Origin: Stachybotrys elegans
Lineage: Eukaryota > Ascomycota > Sordariomycetes > Hypocreales > Stachybotryaceae
Assembly: GCA_020746835.1 (NCBI GenBank)
Contig: JAGPNK010000009.1
Span: forward strand, 1,054,001 to 1,118,000
Length of the DNA stretch: 64,000 nucleotides
Direction: 5' to 3'
Shown here: one piece after another, positions 1-10,705 of the stretch
Layout of the letters: each line of letters starts with the position of its first letter
How positions within the stretch are numbered: position 1 is the first letter of the stretch
Program-made: the position numbers and the translations under genes
Notes under the pieces: generated by a model
The model's database searches: none
Seen by the model: the letters and a program-made list of their open reading frames with translations, nothing else
What the model was told of the DNA's origin: nothing

Positions 1-486
1 ATTACCAACATGAAGTAGGCTTCTATGCCAAGCGGTTTAGTCTACCAAATCCATGGTTGAACAGATTTAAACTTTCGCTATGCCAGACAAGATGGTCCTG
101 TGTTATAAGGCATCTTGCGGTGTCCAGAGTCAGATGTCCCGCCTATCCCTGGAATACCACCCTTCGCATTGACCCAACATCTCTATTCCTGTGGAGATGA
201 GCTATCCCAGGACCCTTGTTGATAACGTTAGCAAAGGCGAGCCCACGTAGGATTGCCCCTCGAAATCCTGCAATGCTAGTCGTCGATCCTTTGGAACCTG
301 CCCACAACGATCGAGGCGGAGAGTCTGAAACAACCGTTTGCCCAATAATGTCCGACCCTGCTACGTTAGCAGCGACCCCGCCGGGCTCATGCGCACCTTG
401 TATGGCATACAACGCTGAGTCCATCATACGTTGCGGATTGCTGACCCGGTCATTTATGGTCTTGGAAGGGCCGATAGTCATGTGGG
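1..486. other. Intergenic, no gene recognised
   Basis: Overlapping open frames exist on both strands (143-520 minus, 216-491 plus), but neither has a recognisable domain or splice context. I see no RNA gene or repeat. The right end is the promoter of the GH16 gene. Confidence 0.4.
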
Positions 487-494
487 TATAAATA
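487..494 (+). promoter_or_regulatory. Candidate TATA box of the GH16 gene
   Basis: TATAAATA lies about 65 bp upstream of the preferred start at 559, a plausible spacing for a short 5' leader. Only the motif and its position support it. Confidence 0.35.
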
Positions 495-543
495 AAGGGC
501 CCATGGTGCCCTCCAAACATGTTTTCAATGCACAGGCAATTTC

Positions 544-1398
544 ATGGAGCTTGCCAGCATGTATTTTATTAAGAATTTTTTGGTCGTCTCCCTCGCCGCT
601 GGTCTCGCCGTCTCGGCCAGCGTGCCAACTGTACTCAAGCGGTCGCCAGCGGCCGAGGTTGAGAACGGCAAATATATCGTTGACCGTCAGGCCGAATTCG
701 ACAACTACGCCTCCTGGACATTCCAGGGCAACAGCTTGCCGGAGGGGTTGTATGCCAGCAACTACCCCATCAGCGACGGGACCCGCGTCTTCGTGCCGGA
801 GAATGCCATTGTCCGGAACGGCTATCTCGACCTCCTCGTCAACGGCGGCCAGACGGCTATGCCGTATACCTGCGGAGAGGTGGTCACCGTTGCGAATAAC
901 ATCCGCTATGCGAGTGTGCGAACCGTGGCCATTCTAACTGAGCCTGCAGGTGTCTGCAACGGTACGTCTTGTCGTGTCGCGTGAAAGTGCCGTACTAACA
1001 GCGAGGTAGGCATGTTCTTTTACGAGTCTGACGCGCAAGAGACGGATATCGAGTGGCTCTCCGACGCCAACTCTCTGTCCAACGGCGGCACGCGCAGACT
1101 CTGGCTCACGAACCAGGACGCCAACCAAGACGGCTCCAGCACCTCCAACACGGTCAGCCCCCCAGCAGACGCGACCACCGCGGAGCACGAGTACCGCCTT
1201 GACTGGACGGAGGGGCGCGTCCGTTGGTTTGTCGACGGTGTGCAGGTCTGGGAGACGACCGAGGATGTCCCCAGCGTGCCGGGTCCTTGGGTCTTTAACA
1301 ATTGGTCCAATGGTGATCCTGGTTGGAGTGTTGGCCCTCCAGCAGTGGATGCCATTTTTAGGATTCGCTCCATCGAGATGTACTATAACACTGCTTAA
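544..1398 (+). CDS. Secreted GH16-family glucanase-like protein
   Basis: Probably a secreted glycoside hydrolase of the GH16 concanavalin A-like fold, acting on beta-glucans of cell walls. Two exons, 544-961 and 1010-1398, are joined by a 48-nt intron with donor GTACGT and a perfect TACTAAC branch site; phase 1 gives an uninterrupted Gly codon. Right after the junction is ETDIEW, matching the GH16 catalytic motif ExDxE (nucleophile Glu, helper Asp, acid/base Glu). Further on, WNNWSNGDPGW-like aromatic residues and the strand WFVDG are typical of the family. The ATG at 559 gives a cleaner signal peptide (hydrophobic stretch then Ala-rich cleavage region) than 544; from 559 the product is 263 aa, from 544 it is 268 aa. 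Substrate cannot be read from sequence; it could also be a non-catalytic lectin-like relative. Confidence 0.85.
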
Positions 1399-2027
1399 TC
1401 CACGGCAACTATGCCTGCTTGGCTGCTAACGTATCATCTGGATCATTCCAATATATGCGGCCATAAAGACCCCAGGATACATCCCATTTATGACTTTCCA
1501 TGTTTAAGTGGTTGAGCTGTCTTGTCTTGTGTGCCTATTTTGTCCTCTGTACAACTGCCCTGATGAACGTTGGTCTTGACCCGCCTTACCAATGTCTACT
1601 TTTCGCGACTCGAGTCTTGACCATCTCAAGTTGGTCTTTGACGAACCTTCCCGATCTATACGCGTTTGCATCGCCGGGCTAGGGAGACCTGCGCTTGTAT
1701 GCCCTGCTCGTTTCGACGTTTCGAAGTGAACAACTTGATATCGAAGAGAGCTGGCTCTGTAAAGAACAACTCCACCCGCTGGGCTTGGTTCCTAGATACC
1801 TTAGCAAGAGTCGTATAAGCGGACCTATGCGGCCAAGTGGGGAGAGGCGACGTGCCACCTCCCAGCTTCGTCAAGCCGGGTAACTCCGGCATCGGGTCCT
1901 CAGCCGGCTGATAGAACCCCACGTTTCTTCTCGAGAAAGAGGAGGTGTCTATCTAGAACATCGTCTCTCGCACGCAGCATCATTGTTACTAGACGTCCGC
2001 AGCATACACTTCGAACAATCCATCACC
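1399..2027. other. Intergenic between GH16 and ACC deaminase genes
   Basis: 3' flank of GH16 and promoter of the ACC deaminase gene. No conserved gene, repeat or RNA was recognised; short frames here look random. Confidence 0.5.
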
Positions 2028-3117
2028 ATGGCAGAGGTCAAGCTTCCTGAGCCCTTCGCTACCATCCCGCGGGAGTCGTTCCTTTTCGGACACTCGCCTA
2101 TCCAGCACCTTCCTCGCATCTCTGCGGCTCTGGGTGGAAAGGTCGGCGTCTATGCCAAGCGAGAAGATTGCAACTCTGGTTTGGCGTACGGCGGCAACAA
2201 GACACGAAAGCTAGAGTGTGTATATGAGCCACAAGATATTAGCGACAGAGCATGCTGACCTATGCAGATACCTCGCTTCCGAGGCCCTGGCACAGGGATG
2301 TGATACTCTGGTCACCATTGGAGGCGTCCAGTCTAACCATACGCGCGCAGTGTCTGCTGTGGCTGCCAAACTCGGGCTCAAGGCGGCGACTGTCCAGGAG
2401 CACTGGGTGGAATGGGAAGACCCTGGTTACGAAAAGGTCGGAAACATCCAACTCTCTCGTCTTATGGGTGCAGACGTACGACTGGATCCATCGGGGTTCG
2501 GTATCGAGCACAAGACCACCCTTAGCAAGTTGAAGGATGAGATCAAGGCGTCTGGCGGGAAGCCGTACTACATCCCCGCAGGTGCTTCGGACCACCCCCT
2601 CGGCGGTCTCGGCTTCGCCCGCTGGGCCTTCGAGGTGGAGGAGCAGGAGAAGGCCATGGGGGTCTTCTTCGACACCGTCATCGTCTGCGCCGTGACAGGG
2701 TCGACCATGGCGGGTATGATTGCGGGCTTCAAGCTTGCGCAGAAGAAGGGCTCCCGGGCTAGGAAGGTCATTGGCATCGACGCCTCGGGAAAGCCCAAGG
2801 AGACGTTTGACCAGGTCCTGCGAATCGCCAAGTTCACAGGGGCCAAGATTGGTCTCGAGGAGGGGGACATTACCGAGGCGGATGTGGTTCTCAACGAGGA
2901 CTACAACGCCAAGGTGTACGGAATCCCGGATGAGCAGACGCTGGATGCCATCAAGTTTGGAGCGCGGACCGAAGGGTTCATCACGGATCCAGTGTATGAG
3001 GGCAAGAGTCTGGCCGGCATGATGGACCTGATCAAGACGGGCAAGATTGAGGGCGGCAACGTTTTGTATGCGCACCTGGGAGGCCAGCTGGCCCTCAACG
3101 CCTACTCTTCCATCTGA
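2028..3117 (+). CDS. 1-aminocyclopropane-1-carboxylate (ACC) deaminase
   Basis: PLP-dependent enzyme of the tryptophan-synthase-beta fold that converts ACC, the plant ethylene precursor, to 2-oxobutyrate and ammonia. Exons 2028-2215 and 2268-3117 encode 345 aa, normal for the family. The start sits in a good context (CACCATGG). The intron uses donor GTGTGT and acceptor TGCAG, and phase 2 joining restores the family sequence KLEYL. Visible motifs are GGNKTRK with the PLP-binding lysine at residue 58, then GGVQSNHTR just after the junction, then the glycine-rich VTGSTMAG loop that would hold the PLP phosphate. The C-terminal part runs to [11 protein letters not shown]-cysteine desulfhydrase is a close relative, so substrate should be tested; family placement is firm. 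In fungi ACC deaminase is often tied to plant-associated life. Confidence 0.9.
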
Positions 3118-3400
3118 TGGACTGCCAATGGACGGAACGGCTTGAACGTAGACGCGTTTTTATCCTATTTATAAAAAAATTAGTGCTGGAAATCATACGC
3201 ACGGAGGCTTAGCGGGTCAGGCTGGACGTTGCCGAAGCTACCGGCCGGGGCATGCTGAATAAGCCCTGTAAGCAATTCATCTTTTGGTCTTGGCGGCACC
3301 ATTGTATTGTGTCTGTCTTTCTGCCATTTGTCTCACGAACCGCCGGGCCGGGCCTTTCCTCACCACTCGCAGAGGGACCTCGGGGCACGCGGGTATCAAG

Positions 3401-4978
3401 ATGCCTGGGGGCTCGTCTGCCATCGCTCATCTATCGAGGCACCTCCTTGTGCTTGTCGCCGCTCTCTTCCTGCGCCTGGCGCTGGGTGACCCGGACGCTC
3501 GCTGTCCGGATTACGTGGCCGACTACGGTGAGTTGGACGCGCGCGACACCTTTCCTTTCATTCCATTGCCGGGTCTAAATTTTTATTTTATTTTTATTTT
3601 CCTTCTTCCGCTGACCAAATACGCAGCGCCTCTCGTCTGGCTTCATTCGGAAGATCCGTACAAGCCGAGCGATTTGCTAGCTCACCTTCAGCACACTACC
3701 CCTGAGCTGAATGGCGAGGAAATTGCCCATCTGCCTCCTCTGGACCTCGATAACTTGGAGATCCTCAATGACTACCATCCCGGTGAGGTGGCTCTCCGCT
3801 CCAACGATGATCCCCTCAGCCATCCGCGCTGGTTGGCGGGAGAAGCGCCAGACGAGTCGGGCCGCATCCACAACTCGACGCCGTGCGTTGTCATCCTAGT
3901 GGAAAAAAGCCCGCAGGAGCTCGATGCTTTCTACTTTTACTTCTATTCGTACAACGAAGGCCCAAACATCACGCAGGTTCTGGAGCCCATGGATCGCTTC
4001 GTTGATGGGGAAAAGGCCGCCTTGGGTATTCATTTCGGCAATCACGTCGGGGATTGGTGAGTCGCACACTGCATGCCATAGCTTCTCGACTAACAGTTGC
4101 CAGGGAACATAACATGGTCCGTTTTCGAGACGGTAAGCCGGTAGGTATCTATTACAGCCAGCATGTGGACGGCGCTGGCTATGACTGGGACCACCCGGAT
4201 GTTTCCAAGCACAACCAACGAGTAGGTCATGTCCTCGCCCCTAAACGATCTCCGTCTTACCTGCTCTTCCAGCCCATTGTATACAGCGCTCGTGGATCTC
4301 ATGCAAACTATCCAACGCCAGGGTAAGTCTGGTTTATCCTGTAGTGCCCTTGACACGCTGATTCTCACACATGGCAGTGACCAGGTGCACAACGCAGCAT
4401 TGGTAGATTGGTGCGACGAAGGTCAGCGCTGGGATCCAGTTCTCTCGGCGTATTTCTATCGCTTTGAGCCCGAGACTGTCACGCTCGTCAGGCTGGCACC
4501 CCCAAGCCGAGTGTCTACCTCCGAAGCCACTTCCAATTTGACATCGTTCTTCTATTTCATGGGTCGTTGGGGCGACAGGCAATTTCCCGACTCCGATCCT
4601 CGCCAGATGTCCATCCCCAGATTTGGCATCAAGCGGTTCGAGTCCGGGCCTACAGGGCCGCGCTTCAAACATCTTATCCGAAACACTCTGTACCCCAATG
4701 AGGTCCGAAAGGTTAGTTGGCTGGAATGGGGTATAGGCGTGTATATGTCGTGGTACCCCTGCTGTCTGAAAGGATGGAGGGTGTGGGTTTCAATCACGGT
4801 CTTGACGCTGCTAGTTGTTGGGTCGTCTGTTGGGCTTTATTTCGGCGTTCGGTATGGTCTACGCAAATTCAGGGCAACACGGTCGGATTATAGAGCGGTG
4901 CATGAGGAGGATATTCTACTGGACGATTGGGATAGAGAGGACGAGGCGTTCTTTTCCTCATCTGATGATAGTGAGTAG
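3401..4978 (+). CDS. Vps62-like vacuolar sorting-associated protein
   Basis: Five exons (3401-3527, 3627-4056, 4104-4221, 4273-4322, 4378-4978) give 441 aa. All four introns are GT-AG with matching phase; the first (99 nt) keeps frame, so read-through is open. The protein starts with a signal peptide, followed by a Vps62/DUF946-type domain with PLVWLHSEDPY near the start, HVGDWEHNMVRF in the middle and PIVYSARGSHANYP, hallmarks of the family. A single membrane segment lies near the C-terminus (VSITVLTLLVVGSSVGLYFG), then a short acidic cytoplasmic tail. In yeast, Vps62 affects cytoplasm-to-vacuole transport; the molecular activity is not known. The topology of signal peptide, lumenal domain and one membrane helix suggests a secretory-pathway or vacuolar membrane protein (inference). 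Confidence 0.85.
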
Positions 4979-5152
4979 TCGGAGAGGAGCCAATGATAGT
5001 TACGAGTGGCTGGAAACGCAAGCAGCATTTGATGAAATTCAGTGTTCGTATGCAACGGAACTTGACCCGCATGAAATATTTGCGCCTTTGCCATCACTAC
5101 TGTGTATTGAATACGATTCCAAACTACCTACCCAACTCCAAAAGATGCGACC

Positions 5153-7279
5153 TCATTCCACCGAAGGGCTTGAACTATGCACTGAAGAGTCTTCTCCTGT
5201 GTAATATGAAGAGTCTTCTTCTGTGTAATCCGAGGAGTCCTCCAACAGTTTCTTGCAGCCCTTGTCATGATATTCCGTCCATTCTTCCACGTGATTCTCC
5301 CAGCGAGTAATATTGGGCCATCTAGCCTGGAACTTTGCGATAGCCTGGAGTACCTTGCAGGATGGTGGGCGGTCCTCAGAGAATGCTCGATATATGGTAG
5401 GGGAATGGCTACATCCCGGGCGGGCGATGTAGGTGCCAATCATGCCGCGTTGTATTGCGTGTAGGTCTCCTCCACGATCTCCGCCTAATTCATAACTGGC
5501 GGTCCCAGTTGAAACCTCAAGCGCCTTGAGACGGTGGTATGGATTTCGCGTAATCGTTGACCACATGAACGCCACATCCTTCTTTGTCAAGGAAGACCGC
5601 TGCAGAGATTCCTTGATATGGCTGTAAAGCAGGCCCTGGGGGCAATCGTCCTCCCTTGGGTACTCCTCTTGGTCTTTTCCCTTCCATCGAGCATTCGGGG
5701 GCTTCATTATCGGGACAAACATTCCATCGAATGAGAGCGTGACCGCAGTCAAGCGATTCATGGAAGACAGCTTTTCGCAGACAGTCTTGAAGATGCCGGA
5801 ATAGTTTTGCCTTGATCTCTCGACAGTCAGATCCACCTCCTCAAGCAGGGGACAAGCATCCAAGACTTTGAAAGTGTCTTGGAGAGTCATAGAGTTGTTC
5901 CTCCGAATGTTAGAATTATGCCGTACCTTCCTAGGATTACGACCACACACATCCGATCGAATATGAAGGGGCTTGAGCCCCAGATACCTCAGTGTCCTGC
6001 CGTGTCTTTCAACGGCGCTGAAGCCAATCTCGGGCCAAAGATATCTCAGCAGTCGGAGTTCCTCGAGAGGGGCCAGTCTTTGCAAGAAGCTAACAACGTT
6101 CTTTCGGGCTGTCTCGGAATTGAGATACATAGTCTCCACGTCAAATTCAATCTCCAGCGTCTTGAGACATGGAAATTTTGCGTCTTTGCCCAGCCAGCTG
6201 TATTCCTTTCCACTTAAGTTGAGGGTGAGCCGTTGCAGGGCGCTGAAGTCGATGAAAGGCTGCAGTTCCGCCAGCAGGAACATGCCTCGTGCATAGACAT
6301 CATGAAGCTCCAATGAAATGAGCTTTGCTTTAAGTCCTTCTTCATTAGCAGCGGGCTTTTAGACAGCTTCAGTGAGAAACCTACGCGCCATTGACCGGAG
6401 CTCAACATGCCGCAGCGACGGAGTAAGACCGCCCATCATTCTCAAGGCAGTCTCTTTGAACCCGTTCGAACACATTATAGACGAGTCGTCGGTGTCCTCG
6501 GCGAACTCGCACCTGCATGAAAGCGTGTCCAGGGCAGGATAGCTCGCGACCTTGAGTAGTTCCTCGTTGGTCCATTCTCCCATACTCTGCGTGACATCCA
6601 ACAGCTTAAGACGGCAGCCGCTCGATCTCACCGCCAGCATAAGCATCTCTGGCAGAGGTACAGGGCAGTCCCAGGTGAACTGCCTCAACCCCGGGGCGCA
6701 CTTTATCAGCAGACATAAAAGTGCAGTGGCCAGCTCATGTGGGCGGTTCGGGCGGGATACAGCTGATTCGCGAACAAGCTCCAGCTCGTTCTGCGGCAGC
6801 CCCAGCTCAGAGAGATCAGCTATGAGATTCGAACAAAAGCTCTCAGCCCACGGTGAGTTCGTATTAGGAGGGTTAAAAGCATTCGGGGCTTCCCACGGAG
6901 CCCGTTCGTCACTCCAACAAATTCTGATGGAGCGCACTTGTGATAGAACATCGTATGATGCAAGGAGCCATATTTCGTCGAAGATGGTCTCGCAAAAGTT
7001 CTCGACGCCTATGCAGCAATCGTATTCCTTCTCCCAAGCCCATATGCAGTACGCGGCGCTCCTCATTCGGGTGCTTACACGCGTCAGCCTCAGTATGGCT
7101 GATGGCTGTATCTCGCTCAGCCATTCTACGATGAGAACGAGGCAATCCCATGGGATGCCTTCGATTGAGGCATCTTTTGTGCCCTTTTGGAGGCCATCAA
7201 TCTCCATATTATCATAAGGCTCGGCCATTACTGATAACTTGGAGTGAAGTAAACGTCGAGTGGATAATCGTTGATGCAA
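5153..7279 (-). CDS. F-box protein with LRR-like C-terminal region
   Basis: Two minus-strand exons, 6385-7279 and 5153-6327, are joined by a 57-nt intron (6328-6384) with donor GTAGGT, branch GCTAATG and acceptor AAAG. The intron length is a multiple of three and holds an in-frame TAA, so without splicing the gene looks split in two. Splicing gives RSMAPKLISLELHDV, a natural leucine-rich strand. An F-box-like segment sits near the N-terminus (EGIPWDCLVLIVEWLSEI, then ILRLTRVSTRMR), followed by irregular leucine-rich stretches. Start is either 7279 (689 aa) or the ATG at 7228 (672 aa, MAEPYDNMEID). F-box proteins normally bind Skp1 in SCF ubiquitin ligases; the target is unknown. The C-terminus carries a repeated acidic EDSS-Tyr-rich block. 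Good model, moderate functional call. Confidence 0.75.
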
Positions 7280-7837
7280 TGGCTTGTCCCGTATCGTGAC
7301 GCCAAGAATATGTGCAGAAGAGGAGATAGTATCGTTCAGTACAAGAGAGGCATATCCGAGATATTGTAGGTTTTATAGGTTTTCCAATGCCTAGTCACGT
7401 ATGTGGTTTTTTCACTCATTCCATTCAAGAAGGAAATTGGTTGATAGATCCCCAACTCAAGTGGCCATATTCACTTTTCTTTGTTTTAACACACGAACCT
7501 GTTCCCTTCATGACAGAAATGCTTAAAATTGTAAGATAGTGTGAATCACCCTAGAGTACCTTTATAGCAAGTCGCAAGACGGGCTTTGTCCCCTATATTC
7601 ACTAAAGACAAAAGACTCCATTGGATTGATACAGGGTAAGTAAGGCACAGTGTCAAGAGCCTTGTCCATAGAGCCCCACCTCGACAATACCTACATCTAC
7701 TCACCGCCCAATTTTCAAAAATTCTGCCATGTTCAGGTTTAACAATTGCTTTGGCACCTTGTGTTCCCCTCCTCCAACCACATCCCAACAAAGTCCTTGT
7801 GCACACCCGGCGGCGCAGCAAGCAAATATTCTCCAAC
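7280..7837. other. Divergent promoter region, F-box and Utp11 genes
   Basis: The two flanking genes are transcribed away from each other, so this AT-rich 558-bp stretch must hold both promoters. No further gene or repeat was seen. Confidence 0.5.
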
Positions 7838-8713
7838 ATGTCGTCTATGCGAAACGCCATCCAGAGGCGGCCGCACCGCGAGCGAGCCCAACCCTTGGAG
7901 CGCAAACGCCTCGGTCTTCTCGAGAAGCACAAGGTTCGACCATGTCCCTACCCTTCGAAGCACTGTTCCCCATGCTAACTGCCTCAGGACTACTCACTGC
8001 GCGCAAAAGACTTCAACAAAAAGAAGGCGACGCTCAAGTCCCTCCGCGAAAAGGCCGCCGACCGCAACGAGGATGAGTTCTACTTCGGCATGATGTCCCG
8101 GCAGGGACCTGGATCCAAGATCCAAGACGGCAAGAGCTGGTCCGGCACAGTCCAGGGAGACCGCGGAAACAAGAGCTTGAGCGTCGAGGCCGTGCGTCTG
8201 ATGAAGACGCAGGACATGGGCTACGTCAGGACGATGAAGCAGATTGTTTCCAAGGAGGTGGCGCGGTTGGAGGAGCGAGTGGTCATGGCCCGAGGCTTGA
8301 ATCACCTCGACGACGTTGAAGAGGATGATGGCGACGACGATTTCTACGACGACGACGACGAAGATGACGACGAGAAGCCTGCAGCCAAGCGTTCCAAGCC
8401 CTCGGCACCGAGGAAGATTGTCTTCATGGACGAGGAGGCCGAGCGGGACGAAGCGATGCAAGAAATCGAACAGCAGGAGGAAGACAACGACGATGCTGGA
8501 ACTGGGGCTGAAATCCCGCACGAGGAGGCCCGGCGCATCAAGTCACTCGCCCGAGCCCGCCGTGAGCTGGAACACGCGCGCAAGAAACTCAAGGCACTCA
8601 CAGACGCCGAGCGAGAGCTCGACGCCCAGCGGACAAAGATGGCCAAGACGGCCACGTCGGGTGGATATACGAGGAGAGGCAAGAAAATCATGGTGCGCGC
8701 TCGGAAGCGATAG
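7838..8713 (+). CDS. utp11: U3 snoRNA-associated protein 11 (Utp11)
   Basis: Component of the small-subunit processome in the nucleolus, needed for 18S rRNA maturation. Exons 7838-7933 and 7988-8713 encode 273 aa. The intron starts GTTCGA, a weaker donor, and ends GCCTCAG after a GCTAACTG branch site; phase 0 joining gives [14 protein letters not shown], the conserved Utp11 sequence. The N-terminal basic block ([18 protein letters not shown]) and DEFYFGM plus the [11 protein letters not shown] segment match the family. An acidic Asp/Glu tract follows at about residue 155-170, then lysine-rich coiled-coil sequence and a basic tail ending [12 protein letters not shown]. It converges with the minus-strand gene downstream, stop to stop distance 165 bp. 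Confidence 0.93.
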
Positions 8714-8878
8714 ATTATGTTATGAACCGTCAAATACAGCGATACCCTTCATGAGAAAGTCCTTGATTCACGAAGAGGCGGGAGAAGATGATTTTGCAAA
8801 CACAATATGGCCGATGCAGCAAAAAAGTATGATCAATTACTCGCTTGGTATTTATCCAGAATCCCAAAAAGTCGTCTC

Positions 8879-10705
8879 TCATTCATATTTAGATCCCACA
8901 CATCTGTACAGACACATAAACACCGCCTTGAGGAACTTAACGCCGAGTGTAAGAATGAAAATAAGACACTTGAATATGCCCTTGGTGATCTTGACCAGGA
9001 CCCTCACCAGGAACGGCAGCTTCTGTTCGTCCGAGGACGACTTGCTTTTCTTGCCCGCGGTCTTGCCGAGGCTATCGTCCTGGCTCTCTATGTCAATCTC
9101 GAACTCCTCCATCTTGCGACGCTTCTTGTCATCGCGGCGCCCGAACCTGCTCGCTCGGCGGTCGTCCTTTGCAGCAAGCACGGCAGGCGGTGGGGGCGGA
9201 GGCTCGAAGAGCTCGGCGGCTGCCGGGAGGTTCTTCTCGTCCGCCGCCGCAACGAGCAAGAGCGCCGTGACTGCCACGTCGACAATGTAGTATGATTCAA
9301 TCTTGGACGCGATGCCCGTGTCGAGCTCTAGCCAGCCACCTCCAGTGCCGTCGCGCGTCAGCTTGGCCAGGTGCTGCGGCGACTCGTGGTGCTCCAACGT
9401 GTACTCGATGCGCGACCACGCCGGCGAGCGTTCAATGGTGATGCAGAAGGGCTTGGCCAGAGCCGGGTGCACAAGGAAGTGGCTTGCGCTGTCCTCGTCC
9501 CAGACAAGACGTGCGCACTCCCGCTCCGCCGTCATCAGGGCCGTGGGATCCTGAGATCTCTCCAGCGCCATCTTTGTGGCTGGCGATGGCATGAGCAGCG
9601 CGACGAGGCCATCATTGGGAGGATGCTTTCGCGATTCCTCCTCAAGAGTGGTTGTCAGTGCATCCTGCCAGTGCTTGCTTTCCGAGGCTCTCTTGCTGCT
9701 TCCAACAACCCCGCTGATGATGCTGCCTCTCGGCGAGCTAGGTTCGGATTTCGGGGCCTTGTACGGCTTGCTGGGATCAAGCTTGCTGACTGTCACATAC
9801 GCCGATGCCGACGTGGGATCAATGCGGACATTGTAGAAAGGGTGCGAAGTGGCCGATGAGAGTGTGTACACGGGCGCGTCTTTGAGCTGCGTCATCTTCA
9901 TGCAGAACACACGACCCTCTGAGTGCGACGCCTTCCACCCGTTGGTGACCTTCCATAATGCTTTAAGCTGCTCCGTCGTGCATGGCTGGGGGATGATGGG
10001 TGGTTCTGCTGGCCGCCGTGGCCACCTGCCAGTAGATTCGGCGCTGAGGGGACTGCGGATGGGGCTGCGAACGTGCTGGTCGCGGGGGCTCTGCATGTCG
10101 CCGTGATACTCCTGCCTGCTGATGACAGCCCGCGGGACCCTGGTGGGACTTAGTTGTGTAGGGGCATAATCCTGCTGGTCCAGCGGCACTTCTGGGTTAT
10201 ATGTGGGGAATATGGAGCGCATTGGTTGTTGCGAGGATGAAGGGTCGTCGGGAAAGGGAAGTTTGGCTATCGAGCTCCTCGATCTCCCGCTGTTGCTGCG
10301 CACGAGGGTGATTGCTTCGGAGAGAGCTGTCTCTGTACGGATGGGAACCTCTGAAGGGCTGCGGGCCTGTTGAACGGCTACCTCGGATGGAAGCTGCTGG
10401 GAGGTAAACGGCCAAGCTGGCTGTTCTTGCGCGCGGGGCCTCGAGTCGACAGGCGTCTGAATTCGGTTCTGGGGAGTCTGCCTGCCATTTCGTGGCGGCG
10501 AAGACTGCTGTGGGACGGCGTAAGAGACAGGCGACACAGCCTGTGGTGTCTGTGCTCGTCTGTCCTGCGGTGTGACAGCTCGTCGCTCTCGAGACTCTGA
10601 CCGGCGAGCCTGGGGAGGAAGGCGGGACATGGGAGGGGGAATGGACGCGCTCGGGCTCGGGAAGAGGGAGAGCCCTCCCGAAGGCTGAGGCGGCGGCGAA
10701 GACAT
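8879..10705 (-). CDS. Conserved fungal hypothetical protein, Pro/Ser-rich N-terminus
   Basis: Single-exon frame of 608 aa. The first ~230 residues are low-complexity, rich in Pro, Ser, Arg and Gln, with repeated RRA-TPQ elements, and are likely disordered. Residues ~240-470 look folded, with regular hydrophobic spacing and few low-complexity runs. The tail has a basic stretch (KKSKSSSDEQK) followed by an amphipathic to hydrophobic segment (LVKITKGIFKCLIFILTLGV) that could bind a membrane. Fungal relatives of this shape are, from memory, sometimes labelled acetylserotonin methyltransferase-like, but I see no methyltransferase SAM motif and do not adopt that name. Its own promoter region to the right is long (about 1.9 kb), as seen for regulated genes. 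Real gene very likely, function unknown. Confidence 0.75.
   Translation of the reverse strand: MSSPPPQPSGGLSLFPSPSASIPPPMSRLPPQARRSESRERRAVTPQDRRAQTPQAVSPVSYAVPQQSSPPRNGRQTPQNRIQTPVDSRPRAQEQPAWPFTSQQLPSEVAVQQARSPSEVPIRTETALSEAITLVRSNSGRSRSSIAKLPFPDDPSSSQQPMRSIFPTYNPEVPLDQQDYAPTQLSPTRVPRAVISRQEYHGDMQSPRDQHVRSPIRSPLSAESTGRWPRRPAEPPIIPQPCTTEQLKALWKVTNGWKASHSEGRVFCMKMTQLKDAPVYTLSSATSHPFYNVRIDPTSASAYVTVSKLDPSKPYKAPKSEPSSPRGSIISGVVGSSKRASESKHWQDALTTTLEEESRKHPPNDGLVALLMPSPATKMALERSQDPTALMTAERECARLVWDEDSASHFLVHPALAKPFCITIERSPAWSRIEYTLEHHESPQHLAKLTRDGTGGGWLELDTGIASKIESYYIVDVAVTALLLVAAADEKNLPAAAELFEPPPPPPAVLAAKDDRRASRFGRRDDKKRRKMEEFEIDIESQDDSLGKTAGKKSKSSSDEQKLPFLVRVLVKITKGIFKCLIFILTLGVKFLKAVFMCLYRCVGSKYE

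Noticed and set aside
143..520. 125-aa minus-strand frame at the window start
   Set aside because: No domain or codon support; overlaps the GH16 promoter.
2260..3075. 271-aa minus-strand frame
   Set aside because: Antisense shadow of ACC deaminase exon 2.
7994..8521. Hydrophobic 175-aa minus-strand frame
   Set aside because: Antisense of the Utp11 acidic tract; Val/Ile runs are mirrored GAC/GAT codons.
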